64,000 nucleotides of DNA from a virus, in the IMG/VR virus record IMGVR_UViG_3300031787_010103, positions 41,123 through 105,122 of that record. The stretch is one strand, 5' to 3'. Each line of letters starts with the position of its first letter. The first letter of the stretch is position 1. A model generated the notes under the pieces. The model was not told where the DNA came from. It ran no database searches and worked only from the letters and a program-made list of their open reading frames with translations. This document shows positions 8,649 to 16,950 of this stretch, one piece after another. The translations under genes were made by a program, and so were the position numbers.

Positions 8649-9131
8649 TTGTCAAACAAGGCCAAGGGTCGCACGAGCTATGATACCCAAGCCGGTAATG
8701 TAGTCGTTGAGTTCTTCAACAGGAACGTAACGCCTTATCCTACTGAAGCTGGCGGACCTAAGTTTGATCTTATTCCCATCGAAAAGCAAAAAGACATCAT
8801 GGTCAATGTGGCCAGGATGCATGCTGAACAAGAATATCATCGCATACTAGAACTGGTAGAAGTGCTACAACGACAGGCCGCGGGAATTAAACGTCGGTTG
8901 GATGTCACTGACATGGTGCATCAAGCGCACTATCAGTTCCAGACCTATCATGGCCAATGTTATTGGTTAGCCCATGATCACATGCACCAAGGTAGGATAG
9001 CATTGTTGCACATGGGACCAGGAGAATGGAGCACAGGTGCCCCGGACTGGTATGAATATATCTGCCGAGTGAAGTGGCTAGGTGACTACACTTGGGCAGA
9101 AGTTGATGATCAAGGAAACGTCATAGAATGA
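8649..9131 (+). CDS. conserved phage protein, DUF2452-like
   Basis: A 160-aa protein. I chose the TTG at 8649, one base after the QueE-like stop and about 8 bases after a GGGGA ribosome-binding sequence; an upstream GTG at 8586 lies inside the previous gene. The N-terminus (SNKAKGRTSYDTQAG, then VTPYPTEAGGPKFDLIP) and the tryptophan-rich C-terminus resemble the DUF2452 family, whose function is unknown. No catalytic motif or membrane segment is seen. Confidence 0.65.
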   Translation: MSNKAKGRTSYDTQAGNVVVEFFNRNVTPYPTEAGGPKFDLIPIEKQKDIMVNVARMHAEQEYHRILELVEVLQRQAAGIKRRLDVTDMVHQAHYQFQTYHGQCYWLAHDHMHQGRIALLHMGPGEWSTGAPDWYEYICRVKWLGDYTWAEVDDQGNVIE

Positions 9132-9490
9132 CCGTGATACACATTGATCGAGAAGCCGGGCCCAAAGAAGTCAGTTATAAGATAGAACGTCCTGATGGTG
9201 GGTGGAAACGTAACTTTACCGAATCCGAAAAAAACAAACTGTCGCCCATAGCCGAAACCTTGGCCATGATGGATGGCAATGCATTCTTTACCAACTCTGA
9301 TGTGGTAGAAAGTTATCTGCCCGAAGCCCATGCCATATATGAAAGCAACGGCGGCGACACGGGTTGGGCTAGTGAATGCAGTTGGCTGCGAGATTGGCGC
9401 ATGATACAAGAAGATACCACACTCAAGGATGCTTACGATAAATTACAAGTGCTATTGGCGCTGAAGAGGAAAGAAAATGGGAATATTTGA
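9128..9490 (+). CDS. hypothetical phage protein (120 aa)
   Basis: Overlaps the previous stop by 4 bases and the next start by 14 bases, so it is inside a tightly coupled operon. The sequence is acidic, without signal peptide, membrane helix or recognisable motif. I do not recognise a family. Confidence 0.65.
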   Translation: MTVIHIDREAGPKEVSYKIERPDGGWKRNFTESEKNKLSPIAETLAMMDGNAFFTNSDVVESYLPEAHAIYESNGGDTGWASECSWLRDWRMIQEDTTLKDAYDKLQVLLALKRKENGNI

Positions 9491-9893
9491 TCTGTTCAAA
9501 AGAAAAGAAAAAGTCAGTGAAACTGCGGTTTCCAACGAAAATGTTGACAAAGATATAAAAAAGTCTGCAGAACCAACAAAAAGTAAGAAAAAGTCTGAGA
9601 AAGAATTAGCCACAGAACGTGGTGAACCTTACATCGAAATACTGAGAATGGACGTCAACCCCAATGACATCAACACCGGCGCATTTGAGTTTGATTGGAA
9701 TGACAAGTTCGTGGCCAATCTCATACGAGCAGGATATCAAGGCAAAACCGATGCTGACCTAGTGGATCAATGGTTCCAGAATGTGTGTCGCAACGTGGTG
9801 CTAGAAACCTACGAACAGTATGAAGCCATGAACAACGACAGCCGTTACATGCAGAGCAGAGATCTCGGAGATGGTCGGAGAGAGATAGGATGA
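9477..9893 (+). CDS. hypothetical phage protein with Lys-rich N-terminal linker
   Basis: A 138-aa protein. Residues 1-45 are a lysine/serine-rich, probably disordered segment starting MGIFDLFKRKEK; the rest is a compact acidic domain (RGEPYIEILRMDV, then FDWNDKF, QWFQNVC). The MGIFD.FK start is common in phage proteins of unknown role. It overlaps both neighbours. No family recognised. Confidence 0.65.
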   Translation: MGIFDLFKRKEKVSETAVSNENVDKDIKKSAEPTKSKKKSEKELATERGEPYIEILRMDVNPNDINTGAFEFDWNDKFVANLIRAGYQGKTDADLVDQWFQNVCRNVVLETYEQYEAMNNDSRYMQSRDLGDGRREIG

Positions 9894-10408
9894 TATTCAA
9901 TCACATCAAACAACTGCATGCCGAAGGCAAGAAGATTGGCATCACATTCTCGACCTTTGACATGTTGCATGCTGGCCATATTGCCATGCTGAGCGAAGCT
10001 AAAAATCACTGTGACTATCTCATCTGTGGTTTACAAACTGATCCCACCATAGATAGACCTGACACCAAGAACCGCCCTGTGCAAAGTATCGTAGAACGAC
10101 AGATACAGTTGGCGGCCTGCCGTTATGTGGATGAGATTGTGATATATTCCACCGAACAAGATCTACGAGATCTTTTGCTGATACTGCCCGTGGATGTTCG
10201 TATCTTAGGAGTAGAATATCAAGGAAAGAATTTTTCCGGACAGGCTGAATGTGAGCAACGTGGAATAGATATCATATTCAATGGCAGAGATCACAGTTTC
10301 AGTTCCAGCGGTCTGCGCCAACGTGTGGTAGCAGCCGAGCACGAAAAAGAAATCAAGAAAAAAGCCGCACCCGTTGGCAACGATGATAACCCGACAACGA
10401 GTCCTTGA
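9890..10408 (+). CDS. cytidylyltransferase-family nucleotidyltransferase (TagD-like)
   Basis: A 172-aa protein. The HxGH nucleotide-binding motif (HAGH, residues 27-30) follows TFSTFDML, and SFSSSGLRQRV near residue 138 is in the place of the ISTT.I motif of glycerol-3-phosphate cytidylyltransferases. These enzymes activate a phosphorylated alcohol or sugar with CTP. It could supply an activated precursor for the glycan genes or for a modified nucleotide. It overlaps both neighbours by 4 bases. Confidence 0.8.
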   Translation: MIFNHIKQLHAEGKKIGITFSTFDMLHAGHIAMLSEAKNHCDYLICGLQTDPTIDRPDTKNRPVQSIVERQIQLAACRYVDEIVIYSTEQDLRDLLLILPVDVRILGVEYQGKNFSGQAECEQRGIDIIFNGRDHSFSSSGLRQRVVAAEHEKEIKKKAAPVGNDDNPTTSP

Positions 10409-11157
10409 TGATTTTAACCAATGGTTGTAGTTTTACTGAAGGTTTTTATCTTGCTAACAAAAATGACGCTTGGCCTGCACAACTTGGATCTTTATTAAAT
10501 TCCACAGTGATGGATCTGTCGTTAGGTGGGGCGAGTAATCAAAGAATTTTACGGACCACACAAGAATCTCTGGTCAATCATAAAAATATTGATTTGGTAG
10601 TGATCGGGTGGACCGGAAACGAACGCAATGAAATTTTTTCAACTGATGGCGATTACGTGAGAGCCACGTTTGGCGGCTGCCTTGGCGAAAAAACAGACAA
10701 TCGCAACAATCAGGAATATCTTGAAATCTTGCATAAGAATTGGGTGAAATATAATTTCAACGAATGGTTAAATTATCGTAATTGGATCTACGACGTCTTG
10801 TTACTGCAAGATTATCTTGATTTTGCAAAAATTCCTTATAAATTTTTTTCAGCATTTGGTGAGAATCTTATCGCCGATTTTTTAAATAAAGATCAAAAAA
10901 GCCTCGACTTGGTCCGGCACGCTTGGGCTCCATGGAATCGAGAACAATTCTCTCCGGATATGGAGCGAAATCTAGATTGGAAAGAAATGTGTGATTTAAT
11001 AACAAAGATAAACCTTGATCGTTGGATAACTAAAAATGAACACACGATGGATAGTTATCTGATGTCTATAGGAATAATCGAAAGAGAACCAGGAGGACAT
11101 CCTGTGGAAAATGGTCATCGGTGTTGGGCAGAAAAAATAGCGACTGAAACACGATGA
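10405..11157 (+). CDS. SGNH-like phage protein A
   Basis: A 250-aa protein beginning with an ILTNGCSFTEG motif (residues 3-13), which resembles block I (GDSxT) of SGNH hydrolases with Ser in NGCS, followed by a GGASNQRI segment near block III (GxxN). A C-terminal HPVENGHRCWA carries the usual D/H-type block V histidine. The family is frequent in marine and freshwater phages; the substrate is unknown, possibly an ester on a glycan. Its AT content is visibly higher than that of its neighbours. A paralog follows directly. Confidence 0.6.
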   Translation: MMILTNGCSFTEGFYLANKNDAWPAQLGSLLNSTVMDLSLGGASNQRILRTTQESLVNHKNIDLVVIGWTGNERNEIFSTDGDYVRATFGGCLGEKTDNRNNQEYLEILHKNWVKYNFNEWLNYRNWIYDVLLLQDYLDFAKIPYKFFSAFGENLIADFLNKDQKSLDLVRHAWAPWNREQFSPDMERNLDWKEMCDLITKINLDRWITKNEHTMDSYLMSIGIIEREPGGHPVENGHRCWAEKIATETR

Positions 11158-11855
11158 TATTATATGTCAACGGCGACAGCCATACAGCCGCGGCCGAAGC
11201 TGTCAATGCTTATGCTTTTGCTGAGGATGATCCTAATTTAGGATATCTGCACAGACTACCCCATCCAGATAATCTAGCTGTGAGTTGGGGGAGATTACTG
11301 TCTGAAACGCTCAAAGCCGCATTCCACTGTGATGCAGAATCAGCAGCCAGCAATGACCGCATCATGCGTACCACACGAAGTTGGATTGACAAACACCAGC
11401 GTGATTGGTCCAGGACACTGATGATCATACAATGGTCTACTTGGGAGAGAGAAGAGTGGTTGCATGAAGAAACCTACTATCAAGTCAATGCTTCGGGCAT
11501 CGACGATGTTCCACTTGAATTACAAGACCGATACAAACAGTTTGTGGCGTCAGTGGATTGGCAAACCAAGACTCAACATTGGCACCAACAGATATGGCAA
11601 CTGCATCTAGATCTTGCGCAACGTGGCATAAGGCATGTGTTCTTTAATGGCAACTCAGATTTTTCGGCCGTGCCAAATCGTCTGGAATGGGGCGCCAATT
11701 ATTTGGAACCTTACAGTCCAGAACACTCATTTTCCATCATCTTGTCCAAAAATTATCAAACAGTGGCACCCAATTCCTATCATTTTGGTCAGGAAGCTCA
11801 TAGATTTTTTGCTCATTTTATGTTACAATACTGTATCGCCAACAAATTGATATGA
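11154..11855 (+). CDS. SGNH-like phage protein B
   Basis: A 233-aa protein starting ILYVNGDSHTAAAEA, a block-I GDSxT-like motif, with ESAASNDRIMR as a probable block III and a C-terminal FGQEAHRFFA with the block-V histidine. It is distantly related to the preceding gene and overlaps it by 4 bases. Probable esterase/acyl hydrolase fold, substrate unknown. More GC-rich than its paralog, so the pair did not arise by very recent duplication. Confidence 0.6.
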   Translation: MILYVNGDSHTAAAEAVNAYAFAEDDPNLGYLHRLPHPDNLAVSWGRLLSETLKAAFHCDAESAASNDRIMRTTRSWIDKHQRDWSRTLMIIQWSTWEREEWLHEETYYQVNASGIDDVPLELQDRYKQFVASVDWQTKTQHWHQQIWQLHLDLAQRGIRHVFFNGNSDFSAVPNRLEWGANYLEPYSPEHSFSIILSKNYQTVAPNSYHFGQEAHRFFAHFMLQYCIANKLI

Positions 11856-11858
11856 GCC

Positions 11859-12860
11859 ATGCGTTATCTACTGATTGACACTGCCAACATGTTTTTCCGT
11901 GCCCGACACGTGGCTTTCCGTGCCGAGGATCCATGGGAGAAAGTGGGCTATGCCCTACACATCACCTTGAGTGCTGTGAACAAGGTGTTCAACAAATTCC
12001 AAGCGGATCATGTGATATTTGCGTTGGAAGGTCGCTCGTGGCGCAAGGATCACTATGCTCCTTACAAAAAGAATCGCGCCGATGCTCGTGCCGCGCTCAC
12101 AGAACGTGAACAAGAAGAGGATCGCATGTTCTGGGAAACATTTGATGCGTTCAAAGACTATCTCAGTATCAAGACCAACTGCTCGGTGATCCGCGAACCC
12201 AATGCTGAAGCCGATGACATCATCGCACGTTGGATTGACCTACATCCCAACGACGAACATTACATCATTTCATCTGACACTGACTTCGTGCAACTTTTGG
12301 CTGGCAATGTGCATCAATACAACGGCATTACTGACGAACTGCTCACTGTCAAAGGTATCTTTGATGCCAAGGGCAAGGAAGTGATAGACAAAAAGACCAA
12401 AGAACCCAAACGCATACCGGACCCTGAATGGTTGTTGTTTGAGAAATGCATGCGTGGCGATGTCAGCGACAATGTGTTTTCGGCCTATCCTGGTGTGAGA
12501 ACCAAAGGCACTAAAAACAAAGTGGGCCTGTTGGAAGCCTTTGCTGATCGCACATCCAAAGGTTATAATTGGAATAATCTCATGCTACAACGCTGGACTG
12601 ATCACAACGGCGAAGAGCATCGTGTTTTAGACGACTACAATCGTAATCGTGCGCTGATCGATCTACGAGCACAACCCGACACAGTAAAACTGGCTGTAGA
12701 CACGGCCATACACGAGCAGATTTCACACAAAGATGTAGGACAAGTTGGTAGCCACTTCATGAAATTCTGTGGTAAATACCAACTCAACAGAGCCAGCGAA
12801 CAAGCAGAACAGTTCGGACGATGGCTCAATAAAACATATCAAGGAGTTTTAAACCCATGA
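11859..12860 (+). CDS. 5'-3' exonuclease (FEN/PIN domain)
   Basis: A 333-aa protein. The N-terminus MRYLLIDTANMFFRARHV with the first metal aspartate, HVIFALEGRSWRKDHYAPYKKNR (about 48-70), an EADDIIARW helix and SSDTDFVQL (second acidic cluster) are the signature of flap endonucleases such as T4 RNase H and T5 D15. A later segment has the place of the helix-hairpin-helix (RGDVSDNVFSAYPGVRTKG). Expected role: removal of RNA primers and flaps during phage DNA replication. Confidence 0.88.
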   Translation: MRYLLIDTANMFFRARHVAFRAEDPWEKVGYALHITLSAVNKVFNKFQADHVIFALEGRSWRKDHYAPYKKNRADARAALTEREQEEDRMFWETFDAFKDYLSIKTNCSVIREPNAEADDIIARWIDLHPNDEHYIISSDTDFVQLLAGNVHQYNGITDELLTVKGIFDAKGKEVIDKKTKEPKRIPDPEWLLFEKCMRGDVSDNVFSAYPGVRTKGTKNKVGLLEAFADRTSKGYNWNNLMLQRWTDHNGEEHRVLDDYNRNRALIDLRAQPDTVKLAVDTAIHEQISHKDVGQVGSHFMKFCGKYQLNRASEQAEQFGRWLNKTYQGVLNP

Positions 12861-13300
12861 TCCTGGCAAAACCTGTTATAGCAAACAAATACTGGATTCT
12901 CAAAGAAGACGATCAAAAAATAGGCTCCGTAGAGGCTGAAGGTGGTGTGTTCCGTGTGCGCATGTATGATGCGGCCGAAGAATTCAAGACCATCAAAACC
13001 ATAAAAAACAAAACACGAATCATATTCGAAGAACCACCTGCACAGAAAAAAACCAAAAAAGAGCATGCGGTCAACGGCTTCGCTACAGATGCCACACCTC
13101 ACAATGCTATCTATGATGTGCAACGTCGTTTGCCCATCTACACCAAGAAGAACAAATCAAAATCATGGTTTGCCGCGGGGTGGTATCAGATCAACACCAC
13201 TGGCTCGTGGGAAACTGTGTTTTGCCCCAAACTGATCTTGCTCCAACGCTACGAGTATCGCGGCCCTGCACACTCAGCCGATCAGTTCACGTTCAGTTAA
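12857..13300 (+). CDS. conserved phage hypothetical protein (147 aa)
   Basis: Overlaps the exonuclease gene by 4 bases. The protein has an N-terminal beta-rich part (KYWILKEDDQKIGSVE) and a lysine-rich middle (PPAQKKTKKEH), ending in a tryptophan-containing domain with CPKLILLQRYEY. This layout is common among T4-related phage proteins next to replication genes. Function unknown. Confidence 0.65.
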   Translation: MILAKPVIANKYWILKEDDQKIGSVEAEGGVFRVRMYDAAEEFKTIKTIKNKTRIIFEEPPAQKKTKKEHAVNGFATDATPHNAIYDVQRRLPIYTKKNKSKSWFAAGWYQINTTGSWETVFCPKLILLQRYEYRGPAHSADQFTFS

Positions 13301-13506
13301 TGAGCCGGTTACACATCTCCAAATTCATAGATCGGGTGCAACACTTTGAACAGCGTGGTGCCCGAGATTTCACCTGCCCGCTGGTGGATGCCAAAAATCT
13401 ACACGCTGACATCACGAGATTACTGCTCGAACTAGAAGAACTGCGTGAAAAAGGCCAGCAGGGCGAATCTCGCATAACCGTGGAGATGCAGGGCGGAAGT
13501 TTTTAA
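13300..13506 (+). CDS. small coiled-coil phage protein (68 aa)
   Basis: ATG at 13300 shares its first base with the upstream stop (TAATG). The protein is a short amphipathic, probably helical sequence (ITRLLLELEELREKGQ) with no known family. Its coupling to the previous gene supports it being real. Confidence 0.6.
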   Translation: MSRLHISKFIDRVQHFEQRGARDFTCPLVDAKNLHADITRLLLELEELREKGQQGESRITVEMQGGSF

Positions 13507-13511
13507 TCTAC

Positions 13512-13534
13512 CCAGTTTATCATAAATAAACTGG
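13512..13534. promoter_or_regulatory. 9-bp inverted repeat before the 13545 gene
   Basis: CCAGTTTAT and ATAAACTGG flank a 5-base spacer, ending 10 bases before the ATG at 13545 and overlapping the ribosome-binding sequence (ggagag). It could be an operator or an RNA hairpin that hides the ribosome-binding site. No U-tract follows, so it is not an intrinsic terminator. Confidence 0.45.
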
Positions 13535-13544
13535 AGAGATAAAG

Positions 13545-13844
13545 ATGAGTAGACCCAAGCCCAAAGTCTTGGTCGAACTGACCAACAAATCAACTTATAA
13601 AACCGAACAGGTGCTGGCTTCAGAAGGTATCTGGGCGGTGTTCTTTGATGACAAACCTATCAACCTCAAAACGTCAAACTTCCTGGTGCAGTATCCTGGA
13701 CCCAAATACAAAAAAGTAAGTTTTTCCAATCCTGGTCATGCCATCAACCTGGCCAAGAAACTCAATCAACAATTCAAGACAGACAAGTTTTCTGTAGTGC
13801 TACTCAAATCGGGAGATAGGATCTATCCCGATGGCAAACAATAA
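13545..13844 (+). CDS. hypothetical phage protein (99 aa)
   Basis: Preceded by a GGAGAG ribosome-binding sequence. Basic protein (VELTNKSTYKTEQVLASEGIWAV at the start, GHAINLAKKLNQQF in the second half) with mixed alpha/beta character. No family recognised. The stop overlaps the next gene by 14 bases. Confidence 0.65.
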   Translation: MSRPKPKVLVELTNKSTYKTEQVLASEGIWAVFFDDKPINLKTSNFLVQYPGPKYKKVSFSNPGHAINLAKKLNQQFKTDKFSVVLLKSGDRIYPDGKQ

Positions 13845-14184
13845 AAGAGAAATCACCCAACGCCTGCTGGCATTGATTCCTGACCAATCAGTGAATCTCG
13901 ACCATGCTTTGAAAGTCTGGTATATGAACATCAGAGACACAGGTGGCTTGCGACTCACTGCCATTGGTTATGCTGTGTTGAGGACCTTGGACATAGAATC
14001 CTGGAACATGGATCTAGATCCAAAAAAGATCAACAAGAAGACCATACTGGAACTGGATCGCAAACTACAGTGGCCTTACTACATTGACACCAAGAAACGA
14101 CAGATCATCTTTTTCTCCAGCCGCGAAGCCATGCTGGCCACACTGTATGGCGACCTGGGATCATTTCTCAAACAGTATTCTTAG
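13831..14184 (+). CDS. hypothetical phage protein (117 aa)
   Basis: Contains a compact mixed alpha/beta sequence (GGLRLTAIGYAVLRTLDIESW) typical of a small conserved phage protein; no catalytic motif is seen. Its 3' end overlaps the convergent gene that ends at 14161 by 24 bases, so the two transcripts are antisense at their ends. Confidence 0.65.
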   Translation: MANNKREITQRLLALIPDQSVNLDHALKVWYMNIRDTGGLRLTAIGYAVLRTLDIESWNMDLDPKKINKKTILELDRKLQWPYYIDTKKRQIIFFSSREAMLATLYGDLGSFLKQYS

Positions 14185-15138
14185 ATCTTCAGCGGCACGA
14201 CGACGTATGCTGTCAGCATAGTCACCCATGAGATAGTCAAAGTTACGATCGATTTTTTCTTTGACTCTATCAAGATCGATGTCTTGGCGCAGTGTATCAA
14301 TGTTGCGTTCTATGGCACTATACATCCGGGTATCCTTGTGCTCAGTGTCATATGAATAGTCATAGATTTCAGGATATGTGTCAAATCCCAGATTCTCAAC
14401 ATCTTCCATGCACAGCCGATGGCCGATGCACATGAATGGATGCCGGGCGGCGATGGCCAACAAGGTCTTTTCTGTGACGATGCCTCCCACATCTTGATAA
14501 AGGCTTTCTGTGATGATGGATGATCTAGCACTCTGATACACAGGCAACATCTTGACGAAATTGTCTACATTGTTGAAATTGTAGGCCTGATAGGGATGTA
14601 TGTCTATGGGATTGAATATCGAGTGGCTGACAAAGCCCGAAGGTTCGTGTCTCAGCAGATTGTAGACTTCTTGCCGATATTCTCGAGCACGGCCATTGAG
14701 ACAGATCCAATTGTGTCGAATGTCTTTTTTGGTAACATCTTTCCATTCAGCCCATCGGGCTTTCAGTTGATGCACCAGTTCATAACTGTGGCTAGCGAAG
14801 TTCACTATACGTATATTTCCTTGATAGATGTCTCGCAGTCTGTGATCCCAACACACGAAGATTATCTTGCTCTGTTGTTCTGGAGTGAACTGTTGTTCCA
14901 GCCAATGCAGTTCCACGCAAAGATTATCGTAAAAATGTATGAAATCCTGTGCATGGATAACCAGCCGGAAATTCTTGCGATACCAACGCTCTCGAGCGAT
15001 ATCAGGTAGATTGATGTTCCATCGACTGCTCACTATGGGCCTGCCCAGGGCGCAAGGAACGAACTCAAAGTCCAGTCCACGAGCCCGGAGCAACAGGATC
15101 ATTTCTTTGTTAAAATTGGGTTCCGTGTAGTTGGGCAT
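14161..15138 (-). CDS. TEKTFK-family glycosyltransferase-like protein (paralog 1)
   Basis: A 325-aa protein. The C-terminal third has GIVTEKTLLAIAARHPFMCIGH, then LGFDTYPEIYDYSYD, a block shared with four other genes in this window (31132, 49395, 54188, 55240). The block resembles the donor-binding end of GT-B glycosyltransferases such as the fucosyltransferase family (a TEK-type motif followed by a P.F/G segment), so a glycosyltransferase is my best guess. The N-terminal halves of the paralogs are very different. Transcribed opposite to its neighbours. Confidence 0.6.
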   Translation of the reverse strand: MPNYTEPNFNKEMILLLRARGLDFEFVPCALGRPIVSSRWNINLPDIARERWYRKNFRLVIHAQDFIHFYDNLCVELHWLEQQFTPEQQSKIIFVCWDHRLRDIYQGNIRIVNFASHSYELVHQLKARWAEWKDVTKKDIRHNWICLNGRAREYRQEVYNLLRHEPSGFVSHSIFNPIDIHPYQAYNFNNVDNFVKMLPVYQSARSSIITESLYQDVGGIVTEKTLLAIAARHPFMCIGHRLCMEDVENLGFDTYPEIYDYSYDTEHKDTRMYSAIERNIDTLRQDIDLDRVKEKIDRNFDYLMGDYADSIRRRAAEDLRILFEK

Positions 15139-15149
15139 TGAATCAGGGG

Positions 15150-15178
15150 TTGACCAGGAATTAAATTTCGGGTAAAAT
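15150..15178 (+). promoter_or_regulatory. sigma70-type promoter
   Basis: TTGACC (15150-15155), a 17-base spacer and TAAAAT (15173-15178). It lies in the gap between two genes and points right, yet a hairpin with a T-run follows within 60 bases, before any start codon. Confidence 0.6.
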
Positions 15179-15209
15179 TGTGTTGTAAATCAGCAACACC
15201 GCACAAATG

Positions 15210-15240
15210 CTAGGTTAGCAAGCACTAACTTAGTGGTTTT
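15210..15240 (+). terminator. hairpin with T-run, possible terminator
   Basis: CTAGGTTAG pairs with CTAACTTAG (one G-U pair) around a 5-6 base loop and is followed by TGGTTTT. With the promoter at 15150 it would bound an RNA of only about 50 bases. Confidence 0.4.
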
Positions 15241-15248
15241 CTGCCCGG

Positions 15249-15278
15249 TTGACCAAAAATACCCTTTTCGGTTATAAT
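15249..15278 (+). promoter_or_regulatory. sigma70-type promoter of the GIY-YIG gene
   Basis: TTGACC (15249-15254), 18-base spacer, TATAAT (15273-15278). The ATG is only 7 bases downstream of the -10 box, so the transcript would be leaderless or nearly so. Confidence 0.75.
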
Positions 15279-15284
15279 ATATGT

Positions 15285-15626
15285 ATGGACAGTAAAAAAA
15301 CACCCCGTAAAAAGCGAGCAGATCGCACCCACATCATCTACAAGATCATGTCGGGCACAGACTTCTACATTGGCGTCACTGCCAAGACCGAAACCACTGT
15401 GCTGAAATCGGTGCGGGTTCGCATGAACAAACATCTGTATCGTAGCAGGAGCGAAGACCGATCTTGGGCACTCTACGAAGCCTTGCGTGAGCGTGGTTCG
15501 GAGTGTTTTTGTTACTCTATCGTGGCTGTGGTGCGTGGCAAGCGAGAAGCACATCAAGTTGAGCGTGCCTTGATCCGCGAACTCCGGCCCAATTTGAATA
15601 CTGACGTGCGTGAAAGGAGAGCATGA
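15285..15626 (+). CDS. GIY-YIG nuclease-family protein
   Basis: A 113-aa protein from ATG 15285; an in-frame upstream start would lie inside the promoter. The GIY-YIG fold is suggested by HIIYKI (16-21) and DFYIGVT (26-32), followed by R45, a histidine at 50 and E89 in EAHQVERALI, ending RPNLN. Spacing of these residues fits the small GIY-YIG domain, used by homing endonucleases and repair nucleases. No DNA-binding extension is present, so the target is unknown. The -10 box is almost adjacent to the start codon. Confidence 0.65.
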   Translation: MDSKKTPRKKRADRTHIIYKIMSGTDFYIGVTAKTETTVLKSVRVRMNKHLYRSRSEDRSWALYEALRERGSECFCYSIVAVVRGKREAHQVERALIRELRPNLNTDVRERRA

Positions 15627-15778
15627 TGGGATATTTTTCTAACCTAGCCATTGACATCGAAGAGGCCTTGTTCCAAGGCGCCACCGTGGAGCAGATCGCT
15701 GAGCGATTCAACTTGTCAGTGCCGGCGGTCGCCGCCTACATCGAGCAATTGGAACAATGTGATCGTGACCCAAATTGA
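15626..15778 (+). CDS. 50-aa helix-turn-helix-like protein
   Basis: ATG 15626 overlaps the GIY-YIG stop and follows AAGGAGAGC. An ATG three bases earlier is also in frame. The protein has an EEALFQGATVEQIAERFNLS helix-turn-helix-like stretch (about residues 12-31) with VPAVAAYIEQLE as a recognition-type helix, as in sigma-like or Sak-type small regulators. Likely DNA-binding; target unknown. Confidence 0.6.
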   Translation: MGYFSNLAIDIEEALFQGATVEQIAERFNLSVPAVAAYIEQLEQCDRDPN

Positions 15779-15784
15779 TTGGTG

Positions 15785-15814
15785 TTGACCAAAAATTGAA
15801 TATTGCAGTATAAT
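15785..15814 (+). promoter_or_regulatory. sigma70-type promoter
   Basis: TTGACC (15785-15790), 18-base spacer, TATAAT (15809-15814), shortly before the AAGGAG and ATG of the 15840 gene. The sequence after the -35 (aaaaatt) recurs in other promoters of this window. Confidence 0.8.
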
Positions 15815-15839
15815 AAAGTAAATCGTAAAGGAGCAAAAC

Positions 15840-16073
15840 ATGGATGCTTATGAATATCAGGGTAAATTTTATGACGGACGCCACGGCGGGGCATTTGATC
15901 GTGGATCTGCGGATTCATACTATCACCGCCCACGCCGGCCACACATCTATCTAGGAGCCACTGGATCCAGTCCCCAAATCAACGAGGAACACATGGATCC
16001 TGCCGACGTTGAAGCCTACAATGCTGGCTATGACTACAACGAACGTTTTGGCGACAAAAAATCTTGGGACTAA
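15840..16073 (+). CDS. hypothetical phage protein (77 aa)
   Basis: First gene after the promoter at 15785, with AAGGAG 5 bases before ATG. Rich in Tyr, Gly, Asp and His (DAYEYQGKFYDGRHGGAFDRG) with a C-terminal EAYNAGYDYNERFGDKK segment. No known family. Confidence 0.6.
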   Translation: MDAYEYQGKFYDGRHGGAFDRGSADSYYHRPRRPHIYLGATGSSPQINEEHMDPADVEAYNAGYDYNERFGDKKSWD

Positions 16074-16082
16074 GGAATAGAT

Positions 16083-16262
16083 ATGACACTGATAGAATTT
16101 GAACAAAAACTTGAAAACTGGGAATTGGAAGACCAGTATGCTGAATACATCATGGACCATGCCGCAGGAGATCGTGTGATTTGCAACGGTGACACTTTGT
16201 TGGCGGCCATGGAAGATGGCTATCTGTTAGAAGACTTCAAAGACAGTTTGGTAACACAATGA
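16083..16262 (+). CDS. small acidic phage protein (59 aa)
   Basis: ATG 16083 lies 9 bases after the previous stop with an AAGGAAT ribosome-binding sequence. Sequence is helical and acidic (EQKLENWELEDQYAEYIMDH). The stop overlaps the next start. Function unknown; likely a member of the small early-gene cluster. Confidence 0.55.
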   Translation: MTLIEFEQKLENWELEDQYAEYIMDHAAGDRVICNGDTLLAAMEDGYLLEDFKDSLVTQ

Positions 16263-16423
16263 ACGAATTTGAAGTGATCTTGGTGCATGAGGATCTGCGC
16301 CAAAAAGGCATAAAAAATTATACCATGCGACAAGGCAATGACTGCATCTGGGTGTCATACGGCCTTGTTGACTGCTATTATATTTTCCGTGAAGGACAGA
16401 TCGTAGACATACAATTTGACTGA
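16259..16423 (+). CDS. small phage protein (54 aa)
   Basis: ATG 16259 overlaps the previous stop (ATGA). Short beta-rich product with VSYGLVDCYYIFREGQIVD at the end. No family recognised; supported by coupling on both sides. Confidence 0.5.
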   Translation: MNEFEVILVHEDLRQKGIKNYTMRQGNDCIWVSYGLVDCYYIFREGQIVDIQFD

Positions 16424-16424
16424 A

Positions 16425-16556
16425 ATGAACACTACCAAACAACCCGCAAAGACACGCAACTGGGTAGCCAAACACAATCGGCACCGGGCTGTGGTCATGC
16501 GAGTCCGCACTTGGTATCAGCGCCAGCCCAAACATCGCAACAAGGAAGTATCATGA
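16425..16556 (+). CDS. small basic phage protein (43 aa)
   Basis: ATG 16425, one base after the previous stop; 43 aa with 13 Arg/Lys and several His residues, so probably a nucleic-acid-binding or structural peptide. The stop overlaps the next start (ATGA). Confidence 0.45.
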   Translation: MNTTKQPAKTRNWVAKHNRHRAVVMRVRTWYQRQPKHRNKEVS

Positions 16557-16948
16557 AGATTGGTTTTAGTTATAGCCGATGTGTGTGTGATATTGCGGAA
16601 GGCAATGTCAACATGGACGATGTGTTGATCATCATTGCCCGTACCAACTTTGACCCTCACAATGATGAACAGTGGCAAGGTATTTGGGGCGGATATCGAC
16701 ATGGGGGTCATAGTCGTGCCGAATGGAACCATTGCCGAGACAGTGATGAACAACGCTACCGAGACATCTCTTTGGAACTTTATGAATCAGGACGTCTGCA
16801 TCAGCCCAGACAGTTTGGCGCACACCCTCGTCGCAGTCCGTATGTGTGGGTGGATACTGGCCCTGTTGGCCACGAACAATACCAACAACCTGAGAGTGTG
16901 CAACAGGCTTGGCAAAACTATTTGATGCTGTCAACATTGACGAGGTAA
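16553..16948 (+). CDS. hypothetical phage protein (131 aa)
   Basis: ATG 16553 overlaps the previous stop by 4 bases and has AAGGAAG upstream. The protein starts MKIGFSYSRCVCDI and contains GIWGGYRHGGHSRAEW; rich in His, Arg and Tyr. No family or motif recognised. Confidence 0.6.
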   Translation: MKIGFSYSRCVCDIAEGNVNMDDVLIIIARTNFDPHNDEQWQGIWGGYRHGGHSRAEWNHCRDSDEQRYRDISLELYESGRLHQPRQFGAHPRRSPYVWVDTGPVGHEQYQQPESVQQAWQNYLMLSTLTR

Positions 16949-16950
16949 CC

